A stretch of 64,000 nt of DNA, from assembly GCA_963764585.1 (NCBI GenBank), contig CAVXTB010000003.1, positions 992,001-1,056,000 on the forward strand. The letters run 5' to 3'. How positions within the stretch are numbered: position 1 is the stretch's first letter; every line of letters begins with the position of its first letter. The stretch is from JAOPZW01 sp963764585. GTDB lineage: Bacteria; Actinomycetota; Thermoleophilia; Solirubrobacterales; Solirubrobacteraceae. Shown one piece after another: positions 50,203-59,804 of this stretch. Under the pieces are notes generated by a model, which had not been told where the DNA came from, ran no database searches, and worked only from the letters and a program-made list of their open reading frames with translations. The position numbers were made by a program, and so were the translations under genes.

Positions 50203-51516
50203 TCACGGCAACGGCCTCGCGGGGCCACCCAGGAACGTCGCGCCGTCGAGCAACCCGGCCAGCCGTAGCCGCGCGGTCTGCTCCGGGCCGGGGCGCTCGT
50301 GCCGTGCATCCCAGCCCTTCTTCCTCGCCGCCTCCGCGATCTCCCAGTCGACGACGGCGAGCCGCGCTCGCAATGCGTGACGCACCAGCGCGACAGTCGC
50401 ACCGTCGCCGGCGACCATGGCATGGCGAACGCAGACGCCGTGTGCCGCCTCGTAGGCCTTCGCGTAGGGGCGTTGGGCGAGTAGGCGGAGCAGCAGATCG
50501 AGGTGACGCTCCTCGGCGCCGTCTCTGGCACGGCAGGCCGGGCAGAACGGGACCTCGAAGCGGCGTCGTGGCGCGTCGCGACGGCGCCGCGCGAGACGTC
50601 GAGCCCGGGCGGCCGGGGCGGGCCAGTGCCTGAGCACGGCGCTCAGCTCGTGCAACCACCGGTCGCGGACGCGTGCCAGAGCGCGTTCGCCGGCGTCCAC
50701 GTCGGCGGTGGCGAGATCGTGCAGGTGCGCTGCGCAGAGCAGCCCGGGCTCCTGTTGCAAATCGACGGCGTCGCCGCGCTCCTCGTGGCGACGCCAGTCC
50801 AGATATCGGCGTTCGGCGCGACCGCCTGCGTGACACGCGGGACAGGCGTCGAGCTGCCATGTAGCGCGCTCGGCCTCGGCGCTCGTGGGCTCGTCGGCGA
50901 GCGGAGCGCCTGGCAACGCGGCCCGCGCGGAAGCGCGTGTAGGTGCGTCGAGGTCGCGGCCGGCCACGAGCTCGAACGCGTCGGCGACTGTCAGATCGCG
51001 CCGGAGCTTCTCGGCCAGCAGCCGGGCCTCGGCAAGATCGCCGCCGGCGATCGTCGCGGTCAGGTGAGGCACGCAGACTCCGAGCTCCCGCGCGGCGTAG
51101 CGCTCGCTCAGGCGGGAGGAGGCAACGACCGCGCTCAGCATGCCCTGCGCGTGCTCGCGCGCCTGGCGCACGCTCGCGCACGCCGGGCACTCGCCGCCCT
51201 GCGGAGGCGTGCTGGCGAGCTGCTCGAGCGCTCCACGGATGACTGCCGGGATGGGGGCGAGCTGTTGCCTCCGCAGCGCCCGGCGCTCGTGGCGTGCGCA
51301 GAAGCCGGCCGATCGTCGCAGGCGCGCGTGCATGACCGGATCGGCGAACGACTCGATCTCGAACCAGCGGAAGAAGTGCTCCTCGGCTTCGACGCAGTAC
51401 GCGCAGACCGGGCAGCCGGGCGGATCGAGGAACGCCTCCTCCTGCGAACGCACCAGTCCCTCGAGCGGAGCGCGACGGTCGCGAGAATCGACGACGATGC
51501 TGACTGATTGGCGCAA
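50203..51516 (-). CDS. DUF6062-like Cys/His protein (four-unit)
   Basis: A 437-aa soluble protein with four CxxC...CxxH units (first: C35xxC38 and C73xxH76; later CPAC with GVCVPH, CPAC with LLCAAH, CPAC with GVCVRH). Each unit resembles those in 29620-30300. TTG start, six bases after GGAGG, which riboswitch 5 can mask. The 3' end abuts the enolase remnant, so the C-terminus may have been altered by rearrangement. The function is unknown. Confidence 0.78.
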   Translation of the reverse strand: MRQSVSIVVDSRDRRAPLEGLVRSQEEAFLDPPGCPVCAYCVEAEEHFFRWFEIESFADPVMHARLRRSAGFCARHERRALRRQQLAPIPAVIRGALEQLASTPPQGGECPACASVRQAREHAQGMLSAVVASSRLSERYAARELGVCVPHLTATIAGGDLAEARLLAEKLRRDLTVADAFELVAGRDLDAPTRASARAALPGAPLADEPTSAEAERATWQLDACPACHAGGRAERRYLDWRRHEERGDAVDLQQEPGLLCAAHLHDLATADVDAGERALARVRDRWLHELSAVLRHWPAPAARARRLARRRRDAPRRRFEVPFCPACRARDGAEERHLDLLLRLLAQRPYAKAYEAAHGVCVRHAMVAGDGATVALVRHALRARLAVVDWEIAEAARKKGWDARHERPGPEQTARLRLAGLLDGATFLGGPARPLP

Positions 51517-51533
51517 GACTGGCCTCCACGTCC

Positions 51534-51584
51534 GCAGAGGCCATCAGCGCCGGAGAGCGCGCATCAAGGCGAGCCTCATCGCCT
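51534..51584 (-). ncRNA. Fluoride riboswitch (crcB motif) 5
   Basis: Minus-strand stem AGGCGATGAGGCTCGCCT, GCGC/GCGC stem abutting CTGATGGCCTCTGC, pseudoknot GAGGC/GCCTC. TATCCT lies about 12 bases upstream, inside the end of the 75-aa gene. CCTCTGC can pair with GTGGAGG before the TTG of the DUF6062-like gene. Confidence 0.92.
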
Positions 51585-51803
51585 GCCTTTTGAGGATACC
51601 TCAGCCCCTGGGTCGCGCACGAACAGGTCGCAGTCTCCGAGGCGGCGGGCGAGATCGCCGCGCGCGACGAAGAGCTCCATGCCGATGCGCGGGTGCGCGC
51701 AGGCCCCGGGCAGCTCGTAGCCGCGGTCGTCGTGCGCGGGAGGCTCGAACGCCACGAAGTACCGACAGCCGGGGCACTGATGGGGCAGGTACGGCCAACT
51801 CAT
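51576..51803 (-). CDS. Small Cys-containing protein, 75 aa
   Basis: A 75-aa protein with C10xxC13 (CPGC) and a later CAH, which might form a small zinc or iron site. Otherwise it contains F/Y-rich strands (RYFVAFEPPAHDDRGYEL). The stop falls within riboswitch 5. The start is 42 bases from the divergent riboswitch 6, so it may share the fluoride region by position but has no aptamer of its own. Confidence 0.6.
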   Translation of the reverse strand: MSWPYLPHQCPGCRYFVAFEPPAHDDRGYELPGACAHPRIGMELFVARGDLARRLGDCDLFVRDPGAEVSSKGRR

Positions 51804-51845
51804 GTCGGGGCTTCCGCCATGCGCGGGCAGGCGTATGCTGCTCGC

Positions 51846-51895
51846 GAGCGATGAGGCCCGCTCTGATCGCGGCGCCGGCCGCTGATGGCTTCTAC
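51846..51895 (+). ncRNA. Fluoride riboswitch (crcB motif) 6
   Basis: Stem GAGCGATGAGGCCCGCTC, GCGGC/GCCGC stem abutting CTGATGGCTTCTAC, pseudoknot GAGGC/GCTTC with one G-U. TATGCT at 51834-51839 is a -10-like box. TCTACGTC can pair with GACGTGGA, masking the Shine-Dalgarno of the 83-aa gene. Confidence 0.93.
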
Positions 51896-51928
51896 GTCCC
51901 CGCAGCCCGGGCTCGACGTGGAGGTGCG

Positions 51929-52180
51929 ATGGACTGGCCGGAAAGGAGCATATGGAGCCGGATCGTGTGGACTTGGATGCGGCTGACGACGCGCCCTGCC
52001 CACGCCGCCCGCCGGCCGGGGCATGCAGCGCTTTACCCATCCGATCGGATCGAACGCCTCCACAGCCTGTGCAGGCAAGGAGGTCGACCGCCCCTCTTCG
52101 TGATCACGGTCATGGACCGTGACGGGCATGTGCTCGACGCGGCGGCCTGCGACCCGGAGGAGTACGCGGAGTACCGCTGA
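51929..52180 (+). CDS. Fluoride-riboswitch-controlled small protein, 83 aa
   Basis: An 83-aa protein of unknown family. The N-terminus is Trp/Arg-rich and amphipathic (MDWPERSIWSRIVWTWMRLT), perhaps membrane-surface binding. The C-terminal half (FVITVMDRDGHVLDAAACD) is strand-rich with one Cys. ATG follows GGAGG by four bases, exactly where riboswitch 6 exerts control. This start and RNA context are the main support for it being a real gene. Confidence 0.7.
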   Translation: MDWPERSIWSRIVWTWMRLTTRPAHAARRPGHAALYPSDRIERLHSLCRQGGRPPLFVITVMDRDGHVLDAAACDPEEYAEYR

Positions 52181-52282
52181 CGCGGGCACGGACATCTCAC
52201 GTTTCGGCGCCGCCGGGGCGCCTCGTGGATGGGCTCCCTCGAAGAGGAGCCCATCCGACGGGGCGTCGCGGGGGACGCGTGA

Positions 52283-52546
52283 CTATGGGCGCGCCTCCGC
52301 ATCCGCAGTGCGAAGCCCGAGCGCGAAGTCGCCCGGGACAACAGCGGTGTGCAGACGCGCGCGAACCCCGGCGGCGAAGTCGCCGGTATGGCGCGAGAGC
52401 GGTTCCGTCGTCCCGCGCACGCCGGTCGCGAAGTCTCCCCGAGCAGCGAGAGTGCTCGCATCCCGCCTCAGGCCCGCCGCGAAGTCGCCCTCTAGGGGCA
52501 ACAGCGACAATTGGGCGCTCTCAGGCGCAGACAAATATGCCTCCAT
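52283..52546 (-). CDS. GDFA-repeat small protein, 87 aa
   Basis: An 87-aa protein with four copies of GDFA-x-G-[LV]-R spaced 17-18 residues apart (GDFAAGLR, GDFATGVR, GDFAAGVR, GDFALGLR). The segments between are Thr/Ala/Arg-rich and variable. No known family is recognised. ATG follows GTGGAGG, which riboswitch 7 can mask, so the gene is real and fluoride-controlled. The repeats suggest a short binding or assembly motif. Confidence 0.75.
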   Translation of the reverse strand: MEAYLSAPESAQLSLLPLEGDFAAGLRRDASTLAARGDFATGVRGTTEPLSRHTGDFAAGVRARLHTAVVPGDFALGLRTADAEARP

Positions 52547-52575
52547 TCCAAACCTCCACGTTGATGGGACTGGGA

Positions 52576-52625
52576 ATAGAGGCCATCAGCGGCAGGAGCC
52601 GCAATCAGAGCGAGCCTCATCGCTC
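52576..52625 (-). ncRNA. Fluoride riboswitch (crcB motif) 7
   Basis: Minus-strand stem GAGCGATGAGGCTCGCTC, GCGGC/GCCGC stem abutting CTGATGGCCTCTA, pseudoknot GAGGC/GCCTC. TATAAG about ten bases upstream is a good -10 box. CCTCTA can pair with TGGAGG before the GDFA-repeat gene. Confidence 0.93.
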
Positions 52626-52822
52626 ACAAAGACTTATAGCAGAGACGTCGGACGCGTCCGACGCCTCGACGCCTCGACGCCTCAGGAGCCAACACCGACG
52701 TAGATGCTCCCGAGCCAGCGAGGCGCTCGGACCCACACGTCGGCGGCGTCCTTCGCGACCGGATGCAGGATCTGGGTAGGACGGCGTCGCGGGTCGAGGG
52801 TGCGTCTCGTTCTGGCGCCCGC

Positions 52823-53642
52823 TCAGAGCGCCAGTCGCCGCCGCCAGCGGGGGATGCCGCCATGGACGCTCGCCGCCCGATAGAGGCGCCCACGGCCGGC
52901 ACGCTCGAAGGCGAGCCACCCCGGGCCATGTGTCCTTGCCGGCAGTGACATCGCGCAGCTCGAACTCGATGCGCTCGTCGGTCCAGTATCTGCCGTGCGG
53001 AGGGGACCGGCGGTGATCGGGGCGGCGCTGTAGCCGGAGGCGATAGGCCCCGTGGGCGGTGCCGCCACCGTGTCTGTTGATGGCCGATCGCAGCGAATCG
53101 AGGCCGGCACGCTCGAACTCCGCCGTGGTCGGCCAGTCCGTGCGATCGGCAAGGAATCGGCGGAGCTCGGCCTCGATGCGATCGTCGCTCCAGACGCGGC
53201 GTGAGCCGCGGCGCAGGTCCGCAAGCGGTAGGTCGAAGTCCGCGGACCACCGCTCGATCCCACCCGTGCGCCCCACGGCGTCGCGCAGTGTCTTGAGCCC
53301 GGCTGCCTCGAAGTCCTTGCGCGACGGCCACGTGTGACGGCCGGCGAGGAGGGGGTTCAGCTCTCTGCGCACGCGTTCGTCGGTCCAGCGCACGGCATAA
53401 GCGGGCTTGCGCTCGGGGTAGTCGACGCCAAGCTCTCGAGCCCAGCGTCGCGAGCCGCCGAGGCCATACACCGCGTCGCGCAGCTGACGCCGGCCCGCGC
53501 GGACGAACTCAGCCGCGCTCGGCCACTCGGCGCGCCCCGCAAGGAACGCCTGGAGCTCCTCGCGCACGCGGGCCTCGGTCCACCGCGATCGCGGTGGCAG
53601 GGCGGTCGAGGATTCAGGCTGAGCACTCAACTGCTGAGCCAT
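52823..53642 (-). pseudogene. Homing-endonuclease-associated-repeat protein with frameshift
   Basis: From ATG 53642, four ~60-aa repeats of the type W-x2-ERV-x3-L-x5-AGR-x2-WPS-x2-F-x2-AG-x3-L-x2-AV (HNH-associated helical repeat). The fourth changes frame in a run of four G near 52925: the initial frame loses similarity after TWPG, while the next frame reads WLAFERAGRGRLYRAASVHGG and stops at 52823. One extra G, a programmed slip or a mutation would explain it. No endonuclease domain is seen. Upstream in frame is a stop, so the N-terminus may also be truncated. Confidence 0.65.
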
Positions 53643-53787
53643 CTCCGCGTAGTTTCACCGCTCGCGAGTGGCCCGGGGTACGGTCTGGCTCGACCTTGAA
53701 GCAAGCGTGCTCGCCCGCCGGCGAGCCAGGTTGGCGCGCGCGTTCAACGGGCGCGTCGAGCGAGCTCCTTTCGTCGGTGGGTACCAG

Positions 53788-53853
53788 CGAAAGAAGCCAT
53801 TAGCCGTCCTTGCGGCGGTTCGCGAGACGGTGCCTCCGGGCAGAGCCTCATCT
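53788..53853 (-). ncRNA. Fluoride riboswitch (crcB motif) 8
   Basis: Minus-strand CCAGATGAGGCTCTG stem (last base pair weakened), extra hairpin, GCC/GGC stem abutting CTAATGGCTTCTTTCG. TATGAT about ten bases upstream is a -10 box. CTTCTTTCG can pair with CGAAAGGAG, but no standard start codon follows that Shine-Dalgarno within 15 bases: the nearest is TTG at 53747, 17 bases away, whose frame ends before the repeat gene. Confidence 0.82.
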
Positions 53854-54005
53854 GGCGCCCGCGATCATAACTGCACGTGAACGTAACCCGTGCGTTGAGC
53901 CAGCTCCCGCCGTTGGCCGAGCCCGAGGTTGGGCGTCGAGGGCCCGATGAGGCGGAGGTGAGAGCGGCCTGATCGGCACCACCTGATAGGTATCCTGCCG
54001 CTGAG

Positions 54006-54056
54006 CAGGCGATGAAGCTCGCCTTGGACCGCGCTATGGCGCTGATGGCTTCTACC
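54006..54056 (+). ncRNA. Fluoride riboswitch (crcB motif) 9
   Basis: Stem AGGCGATGAAGCTCGCCT, GCGC/GCGC stem abutting CTGATGGCTTCTAC, pseudoknot GAAGC/GCTTC (covariant). TATCCT at 53991-53996 is a -10-like box. No Shine-Dalgarno complementary to the 3' strand follows, so the control mechanism differs from the others. Confidence 0.87.
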
Positions 54057-54142
54057 ACCGAGCATCGGATGCGGTCATCGAGCTTCGCCGTCAACCACTC
54101 CGCACAGTCCTAGCTCCCGCTGCCGTCGTCGTACTGCTAGCG

Positions 54143-54931
54143 GTGGCCGGCGCCGCCGCCCGCCGCCCGCTCGGCGGCGGCGGCACCGCTCCGGCGCTCC
54201 CGACGTGGCCCCTGTTCATCGTCGTCGGGGTGGGCCTGGTCGCGACCGTCGCGATCGTCGCCACCGCGTTTTGGCCGCCGCCCGGGCGCAGCCGCGGGCT
54301 CGAGCGCGTCCCGACGCGGCCCGTTCGCGCCGGGCCGCTGACCGTCGCGCTTGCGTTCCTGGTGCCGCTCGCCGTCGTGGCCCTGCTCGCCGCGCCCGGG
54401 GGCCATCCGCGCCACCGCGTCACGCCCACGCTGCCCGCCCTTCCACAGGCCCGCCCGGGGAGCGCGAAGACGCCCGAGCGGGGTCGCGGCGGCGCGGACG
54501 ATGCTGCCGCGCTGGCCGCCGGCATCGCCGCGGGCCTCCTCGGCCTCGCGGTGGTCATCGTGATCGGGCGTCGAGGGCGCGAGCGTGGCTTGCCGGACCA
54601 CGCCCGCTTGGCTGTCGTCGCCGGGGCAGATGAGGCGCTGGCCGCGCTGGCGATGCCATCGGACCCGCGTGCCGCGGTGCTCGTCGCGTATGCGCGGATG
54701 GAGTCGGCTTTCGCCGAGGCTGGGCTCCAGCGCCGCCCCAGCGAAGCACCGCGCGAATACCTGAACCGCATTGCCCACCGCCTGGGCGTCGCGAGTGACC
54801 CCCCGGCTCGGCTCACGGCCTTGTTCGAGCGGGCTCGCTTCAGCGCGCATCCCGTGGATGAGTCGATGCGGCGCGAGGCCGTAAGCGCGCTCGAGCACAT
54901 CGCGGACGATCTGAGGGACGACCCGGCATGA
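54143..54931 (+). CDS. DUF4129-domain membrane protein
   Basis: From the first GTG, 262 residues: helices near 20-42, 62-82 and 115-136, then a C-terminal DUF4129 domain (VAYARMESAFAEAGLQRRPSEAPREYL). The open frame continues upstream through another hydrophobic segment (TVLAPAAVVVLLAVAG) to the riboswitch without any ATG, GTG or TTG, so the true start may be non-canonical or lost. First gene of the MoxR/DUF58 set behind riboswitch 9. Such proteins act at the membrane in envelope or stress functions. Confidence 0.78.
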   Translation: MAGAAARRPLGGGGTAPALPTWPLFIVVGVGLVATVAIVATAFWPPPGRSRGLERVPTRPVRAGPLTVALAFLVPLAVVALLAAPGGHPRHRVTPTLPALPQARPGSAKTPERGRGGADDAAALAAGIAAGLLGLAVVIVIGRRGRERGLPDHARLAVVAGADEALAALAMPSDPRAAVLVAYARMESAFAEAGLQRRPSEAPREYLNRIAHRLGVASDPPARLTALFERARFSAHPVDESMRREAVSALEHIADDLRDDPA

Positions 54932-55331
54932 GCGTCGCGCTGGCGATAGCCGCCGGTCTGGTCGCCGCGCTGGGGTTGCGCGCCTTGCGGCGCTGGCTGC
55001 CTGCGAACTGGCCCCGAGTGCCTCGATCTCCCGTCGTCGCAGGCGGGGTTGCCGCCGACCTCGAACGGATCGGGCGGACGGTCGCCGGCGCGTCGTATGC
55101 CGGGGAGATGCATTGGCGCCTGCGGCCGGTCTTGCGAGAGGTGGCGGCGGTAGGCGTGCAGCGTTGGGGCATCGACCTCGACAACGACCCGGATGCGGCG
55201 CGCGCGCTGCTCGCGCCGGAGACCTGGGAGATCGTGCGCCCCGATCGCCCGCGGCCCGACGACCCGTTCGCTCACGGCTTGGCTCATGAGGAGCTTCGGG
55301 ATGTCGTGGCCGATCTGGAGAGGTTGTTCGC

Positions 55332-55335
<4 letters not shown>
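54928..55335 (+). CDS. Small membrane-anchored protein, 135 aa
   Basis: A 135-aa protein with an N-terminal helix (about residues 2-20) and a cytoplasmic or periplasmic alpha-helical domain. LRPVLREVAAVGVQRWGIDLDNDPDAA is characteristic of the small partner usually found between DUF4129 and MoxR genes in actinobacteria. It overlaps both neighbours by four bases. Function unknown. Confidence 0.75.
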
Positions 55336-56333
<998 letters not shown>

Positions 56334-57485
56334 CTGGGTCCTCATCGGGACGGCGAGCGCCCTGGCTGGAGTGATCCTGGGCGAGCCAGCGCTGATCGCT
56401 CTCGGTGCACCGTTCGCTGTCGCGGCCACCGCCGCGCTCGCGTTTGCGCACGAGCCGCGCGTGGAGATGCGCGCGTTCGCCGCTCCGGACCGGGTTCTCG
56501 AGGGCGATCGACTGAGCACCAGCTACGAGCTGTCCGCGGAAGGGGGCGCCGCGTGGCTGGAGCTGCGCGCGCTTGCGCCGCCGGGCTTGCCGGCCGAGCG
56601 CAACGCGACCGCACGCATCGTCCGTCTGGCGCCCGGCGAGAAGCGGCGCGTGGAGGTCTCGCTGCGAGCCGAGCGCTGGGGCGGCTACCGCGCCGGCGCC
56701 GCACGCGTCTGGGTGACCGGGGTGCTCGGCGGCGTCTGGTACGCGGGCACCGTGGAGCCCTACGCGTCCGTTCGCGTCCTGCCGGCAGTCGAGCGGTTGC
56801 GCGCGCTCGTCGCCCCCGCGCGGACTCAGGCTGCCGTCGGTACGCGCCGTTCGCCGGTGCGAGGCGATGGTCTGGAGCTCGCCGAGGTTCGACCGTACGT
56901 CGGCGGCGACCATGTTCGCCGAATGCACTGGCGCGCTACCGCGCGCACCGGGGTCCCGTTCGTCGCTGACCGTCACCCCGAGCGCAGCGCTGACGTCGTG
57001 CTGTTCCTCGACGCCTACGCCGAGCTCCCCTCCGGCGCGCGCGAGCAAACGCTCACGCTCACGGTCCGTGCCGCCGCTGCCCTGGCCGAGGCGCACCTCC
57101 GCGCGCGCGACCGCGTTGGCATCGTGCGGTTCGGCGGCGCGCTCGAGTGGCTGCGACCCAGCTCCGGCGTTCTGCACGCCCTGCGGATCGCCGATGCCCT
57201 CGCGCGGAGCGAGATCGTCATGACCTACGTGGCGCGCGACGTGGCCATCGTGCCACCGGCGATCCTTCCGCCGCGGGCGCTCGTCCTGGCGATCACGCCG
57301 CTGCTCGACGATCGCGGTGCGCGCGCCCTGCTGGACCTGCTCGCGCGCGGCCATGACCTGGCCGTCCTCGAGATCGACGCTCCGGCGCTGCTGGGGACGG
57401 GCGAGGATCTGGCAGTGCGTCTCTGGGCCCTGCGCCGTGCGGCGCTCCGCGCGCGGCTGGCCGAGCTGGGATCGGCGGTCTCGAC

Positions 57486-58055
57486 ATGGGACGGCAACCG
57501 TCCACTGGAATCCGTCATCCGGGAGGTGATGGCATCTCGCCGTGCATCGCGTCTGCCCGTGCGCGCCTAGCTGCCGGCCTCGCCGCGCTCGCCTTCGCGC
57601 TGGCGGTGGCCTTGAGCGCATGGCTTGCAGTGCCCACCGCGACCGTCGCGGTGCTCGCCGGCGTCGGCGTGGCCCTGCCCGCCTCACGCCGCCCCGCCGC
57701 TGTCGGGATCGCGCTCACCGCGCTCGCGTGCGCCGCAGGTGTGGCCTTGCATGACGGCGCGGCGCCGGCCGCCGCGCCGCTCTGGGGCGCCGGGCTGCTG
57801 CTCGCCGGCGGTCTCGCCGAACGCGCGCTCACCCTGCCGGCGGCTGGCGAGGTCGAGGTCGCGGCGCTCGTCGCCTGGCTCGCCGGGCTCGCCGCCCTCG
57901 CGGGCACCGGGCTCGCGGCCGCGGCTGTCGTGCTCCTTGCTGCAGGCACCAGCCTCGGCGGCTCGGTGGCCGGCCTCGTGGCGGGCGCGCTCCTCGCCGT
58001 GCTTCCCGCCGGGCTGGCGCGACGGTTCCGCCTCAACGATGCCGGGCGAGCGTGA
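57486..58055 (+). CDS. Membrane protein of the MoxR/DUF58 operon
   Basis: About 190 residues with five Ala/Val/Leu-rich helices, and no recognised domain. The ATG at 57486 overlaps the DUF58 gene by 85 bases, and its first ~20 residues are not membrane-like, so the actual start may lie near 57530-57560 with a non-standard codon. The 3' end overlaps the convergent DUF190 gene by 23 bases. Confidence 0.6.
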   Translation: MGRQPSTGIRHPGGDGISPCIASARARLAAGLAALAFALAVALSAWLAVPTATVAVLAGVGVALPASRRPAAVGIALTALACAAGVALHDGAAPAAAPLWGAGLLLAGGLAERALTLPAAGEVEVAALVAWLAGLAALAGTGLAAAAVVLLAAGTSLGGSVAGLVAGALLAVLPAGLARRFRLNDAGRA

Positions 58056-59106
58056 AGCCGCCCCTGCGCACGTCGGGACCGGTCGCCCTGAATGCCGGGA
58101 CCATCTCGCTGGTAACCAAGCCGGCCTCGTCGGTGAGCTCGTCGACGATCTCGAACCATTGCCGAATTCGTTCCGGGGTATCGACGATGACCGTCAAGAC
58201 GGGCACGTGTCGGCGCAGCGCCCAGGAGCGGTCGCCATGGGGCTCGTGATCGCCGTGGTAGCCCCAGACCCCACGCAATGCAGTCGCACCCGCCGCCCCG
58301 GCCTCGCGCAGGCGCCGGATCAGCTCGACGTACAGCGGGTGACGCTCGTGGCGCGCCTGCTCGCTCGCGTAGACCATGAGCTTCTGCCAGATTCCCAGGC
58401 CGCTCGGGTCGGTCTCCGGCAGATGCTGGGGCTCGGCGAGCAGGACGCCGTCGCGCTTGCAGACCCGAACTCGCTCGAGCGTGAGCAGCGGCCGATGCAG
58501 CATCGCGCCGAGTTGGGGGAGCACGCGCCGCACGGCGGCCCCGTCGCCGACCGAGATGACCATCAGCGGGACGTCGGCGTTGCGCGAGAAGAACTGCGCG
58601 CGCCGGCGGACGCCATGGGCGGTGCCGTCGACCCCGAGCAGCACCGTCGCACCCGCCACGCCGTGCTCCTGCAACGTCTCGACGATCGCCACATGGGCGG
58701 GCTGTCCGCCCACGCGGTGCTGACGCCCGACGTAGATGGTGAGCTTCGTCGCGTCGTGCAGCTCCTCGGGCAGCTCGACTGGGCCGATACGCCCGCTGAG
58801 CATCCGCGCGCGCTCGAGCGTCACGAGGCCGTGGCTCGTGATCGCCGTGACGTCGTCGAGGGCGCTCTCGATGCGCGCCCGCGTGTCGACCGCGATCGAG
58901 ACGATCGGCAGATCTTCCGAGAGCGTCAGCAGGCGCGCCGTCTGGAGGTGGTGCTTGATGCCGAAGCCCTCGACTCCGCGCATGACGATGCTCGTCTGAA
59001 ACGCGCGCTGCTCGTAGAGGTCGACGAGCGCATCGGCCAGGAACGCGCCGTTGGTGCGATCGCGCTCGCCGAAGTACGTCGTCAGCTTCAGGCAGTCGTC
59101 GATCAC
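58033..59106 (-). CDS. Triple DUF190-domain protein
   Basis: A 357-aa protein with three DUF190 domains of about 105 residues, starting at LKLTTYFGERDR, TKLTIYVGRQHR and QKLMVYASEQAR. Normally a DUF190 protein has one domain and lies next to crcB, the fluoride channel gene. Here there is no crcB; instead the gene follows the pyrophosphatase by 15 bases under riboswitch 10. The domains resemble the PII/ferredoxin-like fold, so a trimer-like single-chain regulator is plausible (inference). Confidence 0.88.
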   Translation of the reverse strand: MIDDCLKLTTYFGERDRTNGAFLADALVDLYEQRAFQTSIVMRGVEGFGIKHHLQTARLLTLSEDLPIVSIAVDTRARIESALDDVTAITSHGLVTLERARMLSGRIGPVELPEELHDATKLTIYVGRQHRVGGQPAHVAIVETLQEHGVAGATVLLGVDGTAHGVRRRAQFFSRNADVPLMVISVGDGAAVRRVLPQLGAMLHRPLLTLERVRVCKRDGVLLAEPQHLPETDPSGLGIWQKLMVYASEQARHERHPLYVELIRRLREAGAAGATALRGVWGYHGDHEPHGDRSWALRRHVPVLTVIVDTPERIRQWFEIVDELTDEAGLVTSEMVPAFRATGPDVRRGGFTLARHR

Positions 59107-59121
59107 GATGCGCTCTCCACC

Positions 59122-59637
59122 TCAACGTCTGTCCGCATCCACTGCCTGCTCGCCGTAGCGACGCGCCGCGTCCTCGAGCGCGTCGAGCGCCTGCTCGCGC
59201 GGCAGCCAACCTTCGATCTCGACGTGCAGCCCTTCGGGCTGCTTGTAGATGGAGAAGAAGTGCGCGATCTCGGTGCGCAGCTGCTCGGGCAGGTCCTCGA
59301 GCACGTTGACCTGCCGCCAGTTGGGATCTCGCTCGGGGACGCAGAGGACCTTGTCGTCGAGACCCATCTCGTCGCGCATCCGCAGGAGGGCGATGACCCG
59401 CACGGCGATCCAGCAGCCCGGGAAGGTCGCCTCGGACACGCACACGATCGCGTCAAGCGGGTCGCCGTCAGGCGCGAGGGTGTGCGGGAAGTACCCGAAG
59501 TCCGCCGGGTAGGCCACCGACGAGAACAGGAAGCGATCGAGCCGTATCCGCCGCAGCTCGGGGTCCCATTCGTATTTGTTGCGAGAGCCCTTGGGGATCT
59601 CGACGATGCAGTTGAGCCGCTCGCTGACCGGCGGCAT
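59122..59637 (-). CDS. ppa: Inorganic pyrophosphatase (2), riboswitch-controlled
   Basis: A 171-aa family I pyrophosphatase with the full active site: VEIPKGSRNKYEWD, VAYPADFGYFPHT, DGDPLDAIVCV, DDKVLCV, HFFSIYK. The ATG at 59637 is supported by GAGAGGAG upstream, which riboswitch 10 can mask. Pyrophosphatase is a classic fluoride-inhibited Mg2+ enzyme, so raising its level in fluoride is logical. Compared with the copy at 40028 it retains the canonical DGDPLD motif. Confidence 0.94.
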   Translation of the reverse strand: MPPVSERLNCIVEIPKGSRNKYEWDPELRRIRLDRFLFSSVAYPADFGYFPHTLAPDGDPLDAIVCVSEATFPGCWIAVRVIALLRMRDEMGLDDKVLCVPERDPNWRQVNVLEDLPEQLRTEIAHFFSIYKQPEGLHVEIEGWLPREQALDALEDAARRYGEQAVDADRR

Positions 59638-59671
59638 GTGTGGCTGAGCTCCTCTCGCGGGCGAAGGGCTG

Positions 59672-59741
59672 TCAGAAGCCATCAGCCGGCGAGCCGGCGG
59701 TTGAGGAGGTCGATCGACCCCCAGCCAGGAGCCTCATCTGG
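59672..59741 (-). ncRNA. Fluoride riboswitch (crcB motif) 10
   Basis: Minus-strand CCAGATGAGGCTCCTGG stem, extra hairpin, GCCGGC/GCCGGC stem abutting CTGATGGCTTCTG, pseudoknot GAGGC/GCTTC. GCTTCT can pair with AGGAGC, which overlaps the Shine-Dalgarno of pyrophosphatase 2. Confidence 0.9.
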
Positions 59742-59748
59742 CCGGCCA

Positions 59749-59778
59749 AGGGTAGGAACGCGCCGGAGCCGGTGTCAA
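59749..59778 (-). promoter_or_regulatory. Housekeeping promoter of the ppa-DUF190 operon
   Basis: Minus-strand TTGACA, 18 bases, TACCCT. The expected start is within a few bases of the aptamer, as for riboswitch 2. Confidence 0.85.
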
Positions 59779-59804
59779 GCGGCGATCCGACCGGACCCGT
59801 CGAC

